Positions 1-10,394 of a stretch of 64,000 nucleotides of DNA are shown here, piece by piece. The stretch comes from Excoecaria cochinchinensis. Taxonomy: Eukaryota > Streptophyta > Magnoliopsida > Malpighiales > Euphorbiaceae. Location: NCBI GenBank assembly GCA_947683425.1, contig CANTUQ010000004.1, positions 33,123,001-33,187,000 on the forward strand, read 5' to 3'. The translations under genes and the position numbers were made by a program. How positions within the stretch are numbered: position 1 is the first letter of the stretch; the number at the start of each line of letters is the position of its first letter. The notes beneath the pieces were generated by a model. That model was given only the letters and a program-made list of their open reading frames with translations, ran no database searches and was not told the origin of the DNA.

Positions 1-246
1 GATATTGTGACGATGTTATGCGTCTTCAGAATTTGAGCATGCCCTGTTAATGTATTTGAGTTAGATTGTGAGTGAGTTATTGTGGTAATTATAGTTGATT
101 ATAGTGTAAATGTGTTTATTTGACTTGTGAATGATGCGGTGATGTGCTGGAGGCGAGAGGTAAGTGTTTTGAGTATGTTGAGTGCATGTATGAAGAGTTG
201 CGTGTGGAAAGAGTAGGAAAAAGTGCAGAATTGGGCGAATCTGGGT

Positions 247-580
247 TCTGTCGCGATCGCTACGTCTGTCGCGAGCGCGACAGAAGGCGGACTTGGCCCT
301 TGTTCTTGAAGAGCCCTCTGTCGCGATCGCGACGATAGTCGCGAGCGCGACAGAGAGTTTGGTCGCGGAAACCTCCGCGCGGGCGTGCTGCCGAGCATGC
401 GCGCGAGGAGGAAGGAACTGGTCACTGTCGCGATCGCGACGCTTGTCGCGAGCGCGACAGAGCTCGGCTCCGTGAAATTCTGCCGCGAGTGCTTCGTCGC
501 GAGGAGGCCCTTGGCGCGACCTCGCGAGGAAGTAACCCGTGCTCTGTCGCGAGCGCGACATCTGTCGCGATCGCGACAGA
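247..580 (+). repeat. Array of four CpG-rich palindromic modules in the LTR
   Basis: Four inverted-repeat modules lie at 247-284, 316-355, 425-460 and 543-580. Each pairs an arm built on GTCGCGATCGCGAC with one built on GTCGCGAGCGCGAC. The arms are about 14-18 bp, separated by 2-10 bases, and usually have one mismatch. Each arm is itself close to a palindrome. The fourth module is in the opposite order to the first three. The modules are extremely rich in CpG inside an AT-rich LTR, and they end about 140 bases upstream of a TATA-like box, so they probably lie in U3. Their function is unknown. Confidence 0.9.
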
Positions 581-718
581 GACCCTTCCTGCTTGCCTTG
601 TTTTCTGAATGTGTTTCTTTTGTTTCACTTTGCACGGTTTCTCGCTATTGCATGGAATAGGTGTGTGCTTTTGGATTTGTAATATTAATGTGTTAGTGTC
701 CTTGTTATGGATTTATTT

Positions 719-725
719 TATATAA
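719..725 (+). promoter_or_regulatory. Putative LTR TATA box
   Basis: TATATAA followed by GAG lies mid-LTR, about 140 bases downstream of the palindrome array and 870 bases upstream of the LTR end. The assignment rests on sequence and position only; the transcription start is not known. The same box recurs at 4629-4635 in the 3' LTR. Confidence 0.45.
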
Positions 726-917
726 GAGTTTTAATGTGAATATTGTTTTGTTATGTATTGTCTAGTGAATTATTGTGTTGTCGAGCCTGAAGTGTCAAGG
801 TATAGGATGATTAAGCATGCTTAAGAAGGGTTAGTGTTCAGCTGTTCTGTCCGTCCCGTTTGGGCGAAGCGGTCGACCTCCGAGATGGTCATCAATCGTG
901 TAGTGATAAAATGTTTT

Positions 918-976
918 GAGACTCCGGTCTCCCGCACTGCCTTCGGGTATTAAAGTGTTTTTGAGGCTTCGGTCTC
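918..976 (+). other. Two short hairpins with UNCG-type tetraloops
   Basis: GAGAC-TCCG-GTCTC (918-931) and GAGGC-TTCG-GTCTC (963-976) both form five-pair stems closed as C(UNCG)G, which is an unusually stable RNA tetraloop class. The second has one G.U pair that is possible only in + strand RNA, the sense strand of the element. They lie downstream of the TATA-like box, so they would be in the transcript if that box is used. They recur in the 3' LTR at +3910. Confidence 0.6.
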
Positions 977-1212
977 CCGTGCCGTGTTCCCGTATCCTCC
1001 ACCATTGAATTCAGGCTATTGTGTGTAGTGTCTTGTATTGATAAAGTGAGTGTTCTGATCGAAGTGTGATTTCCGAATAGTGTAATGGTTTAGTGCATTG
1101 CGTTATATTATCCTGATATTATTGTAATATCTCTGTACTCTGATGCATAATGATTTATGTATGTTAGTGCATGTCTCCTTGCATAGTGTTCTGTTACTTT
1201 TGTTTCTCCCCA

Positions 1213-1250
1213 CTAAGCGTTATCGCTTAGCACGGGCTTTTATCCCGTGC
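1213..1250 (+). other. Two adjacent stem-loops near the LTR 3' end
   Basis: CTAAGCG-TTAT-CGCTTAG (1213-1230) is followed at once by GCACGGG, a seven-base loop and CCCGTGC (1230-1250). Both stems are perfect, seven pairs each. The first is preceded by CCCCA and sits about 375 bases before the LTR end. A stem-loop of different sequence but the same pairing occurs at the matching place in other LTRs of this window, for example at 36063-36078. Confidence 0.7.
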
Positions 1251-1593
1251 AGGTACCGTGAAGGATTTTGGGAGTGCTCGAGTCGTGCATCTGCAGGCAG
1301 GCCACTTTGGAGTCAAGTTTATTATTTCTGTCTCCTTCTGTAATTCTTTTGTTTATGTACTTCTCTTTTTGTAAAGGATTTTAAAGATGTAATCTTTTGG
1401 GCCATTGTATATAACTAGTATTTGATTATTTATGTAATGAAGTATGTTTCCTTTTATATCTTTCTAAGATTTTATTATATGATTATTGAATGCTTCCGCT
1501 GTATGCTTTGCCGCGTCGTGAGTGAGTGTCGTGTTGTAGCGCGCCCGCCGGTGCCCTTCCAACGGGGGCGGCGGCGGGGGTGTTACAACTTAG

Positions 1594-1605
1594 TGGTATC
1601 AGAGC
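1594..1605 (+). other. Primer binding site, initiator tRNA-Met type
   Basis: TGGTATCAGAGC begins seven bases after the LTR end (1587). It is complementary to the 3' end of plant initiator tRNA-Met, which primes reverse transcription in many Ty3/gypsy and Ty1/copia elements. The leader to the gag start (1606-1718) holds no other feature I recognise. Confidence 0.93.
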
Positions 1606-1718
1606 ACCGGTTTAGGCGGTTCTGGTTGCCTCTATTTGTTATGTGTTGAGTCTTTGCATGTGAGACGGTTATGTGTCGTGGCCTAATGCAGATGTGTCTT
1701 GTCTTGTGTAGTGTTTAG

Positions 1719-2915
1719 ATGGAGTCTGATCCAAGTGAGCATGTGGGTGAGACGGTTGGTAGTGCAAGTGTAGTGAGAGGTGAGCAGCCTGCTCCGCAGC
1801 GTCAGCGAGAGGAGATTCCTGGTGTGGGTTTTGGTCAAGAGAACCCGGCGTTAGTGCAAGGTTTGCTTCAGTTGGTAGAGAGGCTGACTGCTCCTAAGGC
1901 TCCGACTGAGTTGCTAAGAAAGAGAGGAGCCGAGGATTTTCATGGTACCGCTTTGGACCAATCTGATGTAGCTGAATTTTAGCTTAAGAGAGTGGATCGG
2001 ATTTTGCAAGAGATAAGATATCCTGCAGAACAGAGGGTGCTTTGTGCAGTGTCGTTGCTTCAAGGGCCTGCGTATGATTGGTGGGAATTAGTGATGCGAA
2101 ATCCTCAACGACCAGCCGTGTTGACTTGGGAATTCTTCAAGCAAGAATTTGAGCAGAAGTATGTGACGAAGGCGCATCAAGAGGCTAAGTGGAGAGAGTT
2201 TATCAGTCTGAGGCAGCGAGGTATGACCGTGAGTGAGCATGATAAGGAATTCAGCCGGTTGAGTAAGTATGTGCCTGAGACTCTGTTGACAGATGAGTTC
2301 AGAAGTCGGCATTTTCTAGAGGGACTTCGGGAGGTGTATAGAGGTCAGTTGTCGGCATTTTCAGTTTTGCAACCCGTGGGGTATTATCAGCTAGTGGTAG
2401 CAGCGATGAAGTTAGAAGAGTCTGAGGTGATCAAGCAGAGGATCGAGAGCAAGAGGAGAGCACCAAGTGATGGGTTTGGAAGTGGCAAGAAGTCGAGAGG
2501 AGTTCCGAGTGGCCAAAGTGGAAAGAGTTCGATTCCGGTTCGTTCGGAAGTCGAGAGTGTAGCGCCACCCTCTAGCAAGGGAAGTACGATTCCTGAGTGT
2601 GAGCATTGTTATAAGCGCCACTGGGGCGAGTGCAGAAGGATTTCTGGAGCGTGCTTTAGATGTGGGAGTCAAGAGCACATGGTGGCGAATTGTCCGGATA
2701 GAAGAGAGCTTCAGGGTAGAACAGAGGGTAGAGCCAGTGGTCAGCGAGCGAGAGGGAATCAGAGTGGAAGAGCCAGTGGACGTCCTTCGCAAGCGCCGTC
2801 AGAGTCAGTGCAGAAGCCACCTGCAGAAGAAGTGCCTTCGCGTCCAAGAGTTTATGCGATGCAAGTAGGGGATATAGCAGATCGAGCGGGACCTTCTGGT
2901 AAGTTATGTTTTTAG
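1719..2915 (+). pseudogene. gag of non-autonomous (TR-GAG-like) chromovirus-type element, one nonsense codon
   Basis: This frame encodes a Gag structural protein, which in this family packages element RNA into virus-like particles. The frame is open from ATG 1719 to 2915 except for one TAG at 1980-1982 (codon 88). Related gags in this window have tryptophan at this place, so a TGG to TAG change is likely. After the stop, the capsid region (Retrotrans_gag family) contains the LLQGPAYDWW motif. A basic linker and a CCHC zinc knuckle (CFRCGSQEHMVANC, 2652-2693) follow. The frame ends just after PRVYAM, the usual gag-protease border. Protease, RT, RNase H and integrase are all missing, and the polypurine tract follows within about 80 bases. 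The protein is probably not made from this copy. Confidence 0.9.
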
Positions 2916-2993
2916 TTCTCAGTTAAGTTGCGGTTTGTGTTTGGGTTGTTAGGATTTAAGTGATTAGCGGGGAAATTTCGAGGACGAAATTTC

Positions 2994-3007
2994 TTAAGGG
3001 GGAGTGA
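2994..3007 (+). other. Polypurine tract
   Basis: TTAAGGGGGAGTGA directly before the 3' LTR is the expected plus-strand primer. The preceding direct repeat of GAAATTTCG and ACGAAATTTC (about 2972-2993) is typical of the 3' non-coding end of Tekay/Del-like elements. Confidence 0.85.
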
Positions 3008-3009
3008 TT

Positions 3010-5497
3010 TGTAACAACCCAAATAGGGCCTGGTCGGAATTGTGCGATAAGTCGGTTTAGTGAGGGTATTTTCGTAATTTGGGTAAGAGGAATTTTGGAC
3101 ATTTAAGATTTTGGTGTTAAAGGAATTAAATAATTAAGTGTTAAGTGAAGTAAAGGGAATATTAGTGTGTGCTTGTGGTGTAGAATTGTAGGGTGTGAGT
3201 GGATTAAGGCTTTTATTGAGTGGGTTGTGGTGTATGGTGCATTGGAAGATATTTGTGTTAGAAAGGTTTGTGTGTGGTTAGTGTATGGTGCCATGAGTGG
3301 TTTTGGTTAAGATGGATGGCTTGATTCTTTAAGATTGTGACAAGTGGCAAGGGTTGGTGAGCAATTAATGAAAAGTAGGAGAGAGGGAATGAAGGGGCAG
3401 ATTTTGCATAGCTTCCCTAGGAAGCTAACTCATTTTCTCCCTTTCTTCTTCACTTCCCGTTCTCTCTCTCTCTCCTTCTTCCATTTTGGCTGCTCTCATC
3501 TCTTTTCCCTTGCATTTTCTTGAGTTTTGAGTGGGATCTTGGATGGTTTGAGCTGGGTTTGTGGAAGGTAAGTGTTTGATTTCGGATTTAGGTTCCTTTA
3601 ATTAATTGTGTTCTTGGGATTTTGGTCTTGGTTTGTGTTTGGGTTTGATTTAAGTGTTTTGATTGGGTTGTGCAAGAATCGGAAGAGCGAAGGAAGAGCA
3701 AGGGCAAGGATAAAGTGGACTCGTGAGGAGCTCGGTTTGAGGCTGCGATTTCCAGGTTTGGGAGTTTATTTGAGCTGTGTTATAGATTGTGGTTTCTCCC
3801 CTATTTTCTCCTTGGATCAACTCTAGCTAGTGTTTGCATGTTATGTGTAATCTTGAGTATTTTATGAATGCATGTTTAAGTTGTGTAGTGACATATAGTG
3901 AAGTGCAAGTGATATTGTGACGATGTTATGCGTCTTCAGAATTTGAGCATGCCCTGTTAATGTATTTGAGTTAGATTGTGAGTGAGTTATTGTGGTAATT
4001 ATAGTTGATTATAGTGTAAATGTGTTTATTTGACTTGTGAATGATGCGGTGATGTGCTGGAGGCGAGAGGTAAGTGTTTTGAGTATGTTGAGTGCATGTA
4101 TGAAGAGTTGCGTGTGGAAAGAGTAGGAAAAAGTGCAGAATTGGGCGAATCTGGGTTCTGTCGCGATCGCTACGTCTGTCGCGAGCGCGACAGAAGGCGG
4201 ACTTGGCCCTTGTTCTTGAAGAGCCCTCTGTCGCGATCGCGACGATAGTCGCGAGCGCGACAGAGAGTTTGGTCGCGGAAACCTCCGCGCGGGTGTGCTG
4301 CCGAGCATGCGCGCGAGGAGGAAGGAACTGGTCACTGTCGCGATCGCGACGCTTGTCGCGAGCGCGACAGAGCTCGGCTCCGTGAAATTCTGCCGCGAGT
4401 GCTTCGTCGCGAGGAGGCCCTTGGCGCGACCTCGCGAGGAAGTAACCCGTGCTCTGTCGCGAGCGCGACATCTGTCGCGATCGCGACAGAGACCCTTCCT
4501 GCTTGCCTTGTTTTCTGAATGTGTTTCTTTTGTTTCACTTTGCACGGTTTCTCGCTATTGCATGGAATAGGTGTGTGCTTTTGGATTTGTAATATTAATG
4601 TGTTAGTGTCCTTGTTATGGATTTATTTTATATAAGAGTTTTAATGTGAATATTGTTTTGTTATGTATTGTCTAGTGAATTATTGTGTTGTCGAGCCTGA
4701 AGTGTCAAGGTATAGGATGATTAAGCATGCTTAAGAAGGGTTAGTGTTCAGCTGTTCTGTCCGTCCCGTTTGGGCGAAGCGGTCGACCTCCGAGATGGTC
4801 ATCAATCGTGTAGTGATAAAATGTTTTGAGACTCCGGTCTCCCGCGCTGCCTTCGGGTATTAAAGTGTTTTTGAGGCTTCGGTCTCCCGTGCCGTGTTCC
4901 CGTATCCTCCACCATTGAATTCAGGCTATTGTGTGTAGTGTCTTGTATTGATAAAGTGAGTGTTCTGATCGAAGTGTGATTTCCGAATAGTGTAATGGTT
5001 TAGTGCATTGCGTTATATTATCCTGATATTATTGTAATATCTCTGTACTCTGATGCATAATGATTTATGTATGTTAGTGCATGTCTCCTTGCATAGTGTT
5101 CTGTTACTTTTGTTTCTCCCCACTAAGCGTTATCGCTTAGCACGGGCTTTTATCCCGTGCAGGTACCGTGAAGGATTTTGGGAGTGCTCGAGTCGTGCAT
5201 CTGCAGGCAGGCCACTTTGGAGTCAAGTTTATTATTTCTGTCTCCTTCTGTAATTCTTTTGTTTATGTACTTCTCTTTTTGTAAAGGATTTTAAAGATGT
5301 AATCTTTTGGGCCATTGTATATAACTAGTATTTGATTATTTATGTAATGAAGTATGTTTCCTTTTATATCTTTCTAAGATTTTATTATATGATTATTGAA
5401 TGCTTCCGCTGTATGCTTTGCCGCGTCGTGAGTGAGTGTCGTGTTGTAGCGCGCCCGCCGGTGCCCTTCCAACGGGGGCGGCGGCGGGGGTGTTACA
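3010..5497 (+). repeat. 3' LTR of gag-only gypsy element (2488 bp)
   Basis: The LTR starts TGTAACA after the polypurine tract and ends TGTTACA, a perfect 7-bp terminal inverted repeat. Bases 3911-5497 match 1-1587. The part present only here (3010-3910) is AT-rich, with a pyrimidine-rich run near 3427-3490. The palindrome array recurs at 4157-4490, the TATA-like box at 4629, the UNCG hairpins at 4828-4886 and the end stem-loops at 5123-5160. The next five bases, GAGTG (5498-5502), would be the target duplication, but the other copy lies outside the window. Confidence 0.95.
4157..4490 (+). repeat. Palindrome array, 3' LTR copy
   Basis: The four modules of 247-580 recur here with unchanged stems. 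The only difference near them is the CpG transition at 4294, in the spacer between modules two and three. Confidence 0.9.
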
Positions 5498-6470
5498 GAG
5501 TGTCCCCGTGACCACACGGATGGGTCACGAAGCGTAGGAAACCCGCATCGCTTAGGTGAGATCTTTCCTATCCTTTTATGTGTTTATGTTTGCTTGTAAA
5601 ATAAAATGGTTTTATCTCATGCATATGTGCGGTAAAAAATCATGAAAATATTTTATAATTAAATCAGGATTTATATTAATAAAATTGGGACCAATGTCCC
5701 TCATTTTAGCCAATTAATATAAAATGTCACGAATAAAACGAAGAGTTAAGTTTTTCAAAAATGGGATCACTCATCCCGATTTTTCAAGCCAACAATTGAA
5801 TAACTTTTCGATCCCTCTTTAAGTGAGCGTGAAGGAACCAATGTTCCTAAATCAAACGAATGCCCCGATTTATGTATGTATTTTTTATGTTTGATTTTGT
5901 TCGCTTGTTTTAAATTTATGTTCATACATTTTAGGCCCTTATAAATTAATTTTAGGGCAATATTATTTAGTTTTTATTTGGGGTTGTATTTTGCCCCAAT
6001 TTCTCCTGTAATTGCGTACTAGGCGTGTTTATCGCTTTCCTTTATTGCTTTATTTATCGCTTTTTCGATTTTTTTATAGCTTTCCTTTATTCCTTTTGAA
6101 TGATTGCAATGCGCTTTTAATTAAATGTATTAATCGTGTGAGAGGAGAGATAGAATTTTACTAATTTAAAACTCATTTATAATTAACCAAAATATAAATA
6201 AGAGTGAAGTTCCGAACACCATCTCTGGTTTTAGACCAATAGAGGTTAGAGACCTCTCCCAATTTTTCGCAAATTGGGTGGCAACTCAAAAATACCTCAA
6301 AGGTGCCTAAAGGCGCCATGAGGCTAGATGATCATTTCCAATATTCTATTGGGAAGGAGGCATCCAAAATGTCTCATGGCACCCAAGATCAAAAAGACTC
6401 GAACCAATCCCTCAAGCCCTAAAAGCGGGTCTCATTAAGAGGGCCTTTGCTAGGTTCGGTACGCGTCACA
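5498..6470 (+). repeat. LTR of a Tat-clade (Ogre/Retand-like) element, 5' end truncated or outside window
   Basis: The segment ends in CGCGTCACA, followed after one base by a Tat-type primer site. Its 3' end, reversed, matches the starts of the LTR pieces at 38876 and 62944 (TGTGACG or TGTGATG, then a GAACC motif). Its middle, reversed, matches 33350-34100, for example the shared GGAACATTGGTTC and AACTTCACTC motifs. The gag-only element to the left probably inserted into it. A small inverted pair CGTGACC / GGTCACG lies near 5506-5530. No gene is visible. Confidence 0.7.
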
Positions 6471-6471
6471 G

Positions 6472-6490
6472 TGGCGACTCCACTAGGGAC
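6472..6490 (+). other. Primer binding site, Tat/Ogre type
   Basis: TGGCGACTCCACTAGGGAC begins two bases after the LTR end. This sequence type is characteristic of Tat-clade gypsy elements, where it pairs with a non-Met tRNA (reported as tRNA-Arg for Ogre). Confidence 0.75.
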
Positions 6491-7106
6491 TGTTTGTGAC
6501 TTTGCTTTGAAAGTGTTTTGGTTAAAATGTATAATTGAGTTTTTAAAACTTAAAATTCTATCTCTTTTCGAAAATTGCATTGCATCATTTTATGGCCTTA
6601 GAACTATGTTAGTTGGTCTCCTATCTTACCTCGGTGTGTTCCTGAAGCACGACCCTACTTTCACTCATTGTAGGGAAGTGTTAAGGATAATCACCAACTC
6701 AAGCCTCGTACCATTAATGGTATATCAAATGGAGACTCGATCGGTTGTTATGCTCGCGATGAGCTAGACCCATTAGCAGGGACCATACTTGGGTAGACCT
6801 AAAGTATCACCACCTGGACCAAAGCTCATATAATGGCAAATAGAAAATTCCATTAGGCGAAATGCTCCTTAATACGGTGCTTATGATGTGGGCTATTGCG
6901 TATTAAACAAAATCAAGCAAATTAAGTGGTCTTTTATCAAAAGCTTTCATGCCCCGATAGGTTCACCGTAATTTAATTGAATTGTTCAAATCTGTAATGG
7001 CCAAAACCCAAATGTATGTGCTTTAAATTAAGAGTGTTATGCTACCGGTTTTCCACCATGCACCATACGCGTCTATTGGGTTCCCTGTTAATCCATGGAT
7101 CAAGCC
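6491..7106 (+). mobile_element. Leader of decayed Tat-clade element, first part
   Basis: This is non-coding leader between the primer site and the solo LTR insertion. The 106-codon ORF at 6447-6767 starts inside the LTR, runs through the primer site and resembles nothing I know, so I do not call it. The last five bases, AAGCC (7102-7106), are one copy of the target duplication of the insertion that follows. Confidence 0.6.
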
Positions 7107-8892
7107 TGACACGACCTCAGCAAGTGTACTGAATCGATAAGTAATATAATGGAGTAAAATTATGACTCCGAGTTATCGTACCCAAGGGACTGAACACGCA
7201 AGTTATGAAAATTGAATGTATGCTAAAGAATTCCCAGTTATTGAATTGATGTAATTATAACTAAAGTAAAACTAATAAATTAATCGACTACTGTAATGGT
7301 TAAGTAAAAATAAATTAAATGACAGTAAAACTAGCCAAGATTAGAATTAAATGAAAACAAGAAAAGATATCAATTTATAAAAGCGTTGTTCAAGTTCACT
7401 CATCCACCCCTTACCCAAATATGAATAAAATCAATCTATGAATTTTATATGAAAGAAATCGGGATAACCCTCTTAACCCAAGCGTCCCATTCCGGAGCAA
7501 GCTATTCTAATCGCATAACGTCCCATTCCGGAGCAAGTCATACAACTAGCCTAATCACGGGTCTAAAATCCTAGGTTCGGTTTGCTTTCCCATTCCGGAG
7601 TCAAACACCCCAAAACCTCATTATTTCACTCATCACTCAAATCTTAAATCATAAAATCCTGTCCATTTAGATTCCCATTCCGGAGTAGTCTAAACACCAC
7701 AGCAAACATGATAGAAAATTCTGAGAATAAAATACATTCATGGCATCCAATTAACGAATTCAATCACCAACATAAACATATGAAATAAATCATTCATCAT
7801 ATCTGGAAATTGAACTAAAAAACTAAATTCCATAAAGAATCAATAAGAACCAGCAAAATAAACCAATCTTTCATACATAAACTCAAAAGATGTTCATCAT
7901 TCACATTATAGGTATAGGAGATTCAGAGATCCCCCGAACAACTAAACGAGTACTCATAATTCATTACAAAATCGAAAGAGTAAAAGAAAGAATAACCCCT
8001 GAAATTCATTGAGAAAATCCCGGTTGAATTGCTCGATCTTTGATCTCTTTCTTCAAATCTTCAATGGAGAAAATAACTAAAATTCTGGAAAAACTAAGAA
8101 CTAGCAAAACTCTTGAAATTAAACTATGAAACTAAAGCAAATTAACCTCAATTACTGATTGAAAAACCAAAGAACTAATTGAAAACTAAGAGTTTAGAAC
8201 ATAATGATAACTTTGAAAAACTCAGCCGCAAAACAAAGAACAAAAACTAGCTAAAATTTTCGGAACCCTAGCCAAATAGAAAGCTACGAATTTATACTTC
8301 CAGAGGGGTCACGGTGGCAATGGATTTGGTTGCCACCGTGATCTATCGGGAATTTCAAATCCTTTTCCGCACAGGAGATTGGTCACGGTGACAATGAATT
8401 TCATTGTTACCGTGAGGTCTTCACAGTTTAGCTTCTGTCCACGAACTAATTATGTCACGGTCACAATGAAATCCATTGTGACCGTGAGGTACGTGCTGCC
8501 TCGATTCTGCCTTGCTAAATTGACATGTCACGGTGACAATGAAGTTTGGTTGCCACCGTGAGGTCTTCAACCTTTGCATTCTGCCCACTTGATAATTATG
8601 TCACGGTCACAACCATTTTCATTGTGACCGTGACCCCTGCGACTTTCATTCTGCCTGCAATCTCCTTATGTCACGGTCACAACCAATTCATTCTGACCGT
8701 GACCTCTTGAGCAAACATCTACAAAGGCACGAAATTAACATCAAAATGCTTTCTAAAATGAATCAAAACTTCAATTTGGCTAAAATTAACAAAATTAACA
8801 TAAAAGAAACATAACTCAACATTAAACACAACTAAACACCCAAAAATCACACTAAAACACTATGAAAACTAAACACTAAATTGAAGTTATCA
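7107..8892 (-). mobile_element. Athila-related solo LTR (1786 bp), target duplication AAGCC
   Basis: The unit runs from TGACACGACC to GAAGTTATCA on the + strand and is flanked by AAGCC at 7102-7106 and 8893-8897. Its ends match those of the full Athila element at 15527-28872 (TGACGCGACC ... AACTTATCA), as does the sequence just inside, so it is the same superfamily in the same orientation. No internal region is present, as expected after LTR-LTR recombination. It carries repeats of CCCATTCCGGAG near 7487-7690 and an array of six hairpins at 8309-8702. It contains no gene. Confidence 0.93.
8309..8702 (-). repeat. Six hairpins at about 72-base spacing in the solo LTR
   Basis: Hairpins start at 8309, 8383, 8455, 8528, 8601 and 8671, a spacing of 70-74 bases. 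Arms begin TCACGGTGGCAA, TCACGGTGACAA or TCACGGTCACAA and are matched by the reverse complement after a loop of about 1-10 bases. Three have perfect arms of 12-14 bp and three have one mismatch. The inner arm sequence changes from module to module while pairing stays. The spacers are also related (a TTCTGYC motif recurs), so this is a tandem array. In element orientation it lies about 190-585 bases into the LTR, the same region as the different hairpin array in the full Athila LTRs. Confidence 0.92.
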
Positions 8893-9339
8893 AAGCCCAC
8901 CTAGGAAAGAGACCGCACGATCTCGTGTGTGGGAGTGATAAGGTTGGAAGGATCTATTTGCTTGCATGTGGTTGTGGATGCTGCATAGCATGCTCATGCA
9001 TCGCATGTTAATAAAAAAAACGTATGCATTTCATTTTTGTGTGTGTATATCCTTTTGTCTGCATATTATTTTTCACATGTACATATCATCCTACGTACAA
9101 TTTTTTCCATGCATCACAGAGTATCATGGTAATCTATTGATCTTTCACTCATCGAGCACCATCTGCATAACACGATAATGCATTACATGTCATCCATGCA
9201 TCATTCTAACCCCTTAATTTTTAGCCACTATAGACCATTTACCTGGGAGGTTTTAGGGTCCCCGTAGTTGCCCGAAGAGCAAGCAGAGTTCGAATTAGTT
9301 GGCAGAGATTTAGCATCCTTATTAAAACATTTGCAGGTA
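8893..9339 (+). mobile_element. Decayed Tat-clade internal region, non-coding
   Basis: The Tat-clade sequence resumes after the solo LTR, starting with the second AAGCC. I see no recognisable protein here; the 70-codon ORF at 8966-9178 is AT-rich and matches nothing I know. Confidence 0.5.
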
Positions 9340-9990
9340 TAAAGAATAGCTGACCCTTCGCGGCAGGTTGAAGAGACTCGTGCCTTAATTGTCTAAGAGA
9401 TAGATGAAAGGATGGAAGAGCTTGAAAAGAGGTTGTTGGCCACGATTAAGGAAAGGATGGATGCCATGGCGCTAGTTCTTCAAGCTCAACTTATGGCGAT
9501 TACCCTTAACCATGTTGGGCCAACCACTGTCGAGGAGGCCTATATAGCGACGACATCTCCTTTTACTTCCAACCCCCAAAGGTGAGGTTCCGCTTGAGTC
9601 ACCTGTTAGACAAAGAGGAGATAAGAAGCCCATTCTGGAACATAACATCACGCCCAAAGGGTGTGATCCAGTGAGGATGCATGCTCTGAAAAATGAGAGC
9701 CCGGGTATCTGCAACGACAGTAAGGGCAATGTTAAGAGGACGAGAGTGCCTACCACGAAAATGAATTAAAGGCGCTATTCTCATTTGGGTAGATCCTTGT
9801 TATGGGTTTTTGAGAAGCTGATGAAAAGGGGAATGTTACAGCTGATGCCTCCTAAGCCTGCCAGAAGCCAGGGGCAGCCCAACAACAGAGCAGATTAATA
9901 TTGTGCCTTCCACCAGCACACTAGACATTTGACAGACTAATGTCGGACTTTAAGGGACCAGGTTCAAGACCTCATTGATAGCAAGCAGAT
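9340..9990 (+). pseudogene. Tat-clade gag remnant
   Basis: Broken + strand frames hold a helical, charged stretch near 9395-9500 with a run of Glu, Lys and Arg residues. At about 9895-9985 there is a degenerate nucleocapsid-like motif in which a Cys-His pair is followed by His, Asp and Cys and then LRDQVQDLID. This matches the end of Tat/Ogre Gag proteins. Several stops and frame changes are present. The ORFs on the opposite strand at 9472-9784 are shadows. Confidence 0.6.
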
Positions 9991-10394
9991 CTCTTACCCA
10001 GAAGAACGAAAGAAGAGGAAGACAAATTGAGTACTCAAGTGGGGAAGGAAGACGGTTATCGCAGATTACGATGAACCATGGGCCAAAGTATCTACATTGG
10101 TAGAAACAGGAAGAGGATAGCTATTTAGATGTTCTTTTTATTTTTGAACTGTTTAATGACAATGCTTTTAATTTTAGTTTTTATTAAATGAAATGAATGA
10201 TTTCACCTATTTGTGTGATATTTTCTCGTGATTTCATTATGCATGATCATGACATATTCATATTTAATAATGATTCAAACGATGCCATTTTATTTGATCT
10301 CAGAACTTTGGGGAAACTAAAGAAAATCTTGATAGCATCTGTTATGACTCCTGAAGAGAGATTAAAAGAGAGAAAATAAAAAAAAAATAAAAAA
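9991..10394 (+). mobile_element. Decayed Tat-clade internal DNA between gag and RT remnants
   Basis: No conserved protein motif is readable here. A protease region would be expected, and I cannot find its DTG-type site, so it is probably deleted or mutated beyond recognition. Confidence 0.4.

Larger units (their letters stand above)
1..1587 (+). repeat. 5' LTR of gag-only gypsy element (left end outside window)
   Basis: This segment repeats 3911-5497 almost base for base and ends in TGTTACA, directly before a tRNA-Met primer site, so it is the 3' part of a 5' LTR. Comparison with the full 3' LTR implies that about 900 bases lie left of the window. I found two differences between the copies, C384 versus T4294 and A936 versus G4846; both are transitions at CpG positions. 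The LTR holds an array of CpG-rich palindromes, a TATA-like box at 719-725, small UNCG-loop hairpins and paired stem-loops near its 3' end. The antisense and sense ORFs rich in SRSRQ or VAIAT across 61-660 come from the TCGCGA repeats and are not genes. Confidence 0.95.

Noticed and set aside
61..660. Six overlapping ORFs rich in SRSRQ, RDRD or VAIAT on both strands, repeated at 3971-4570
   Set aside because: They are translations of TCGCGA palindromes in an LTR, open in many frames at once because the repeats contain no stop codons. No family resemblance and no independent start context.
6447..6767. 106-aa + strand ORF
   Set aside because: It begins in an LTR and crosses the primer binding site; no recognisable motif.
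8309..8702. CRISPR-like array, from regularly spaced repeats of about 30 bases
   Set aside because: The repeats are hairpins that differ from one another, the spacers are related to each other, and the array lies within a plant LTR with a clear target duplication.
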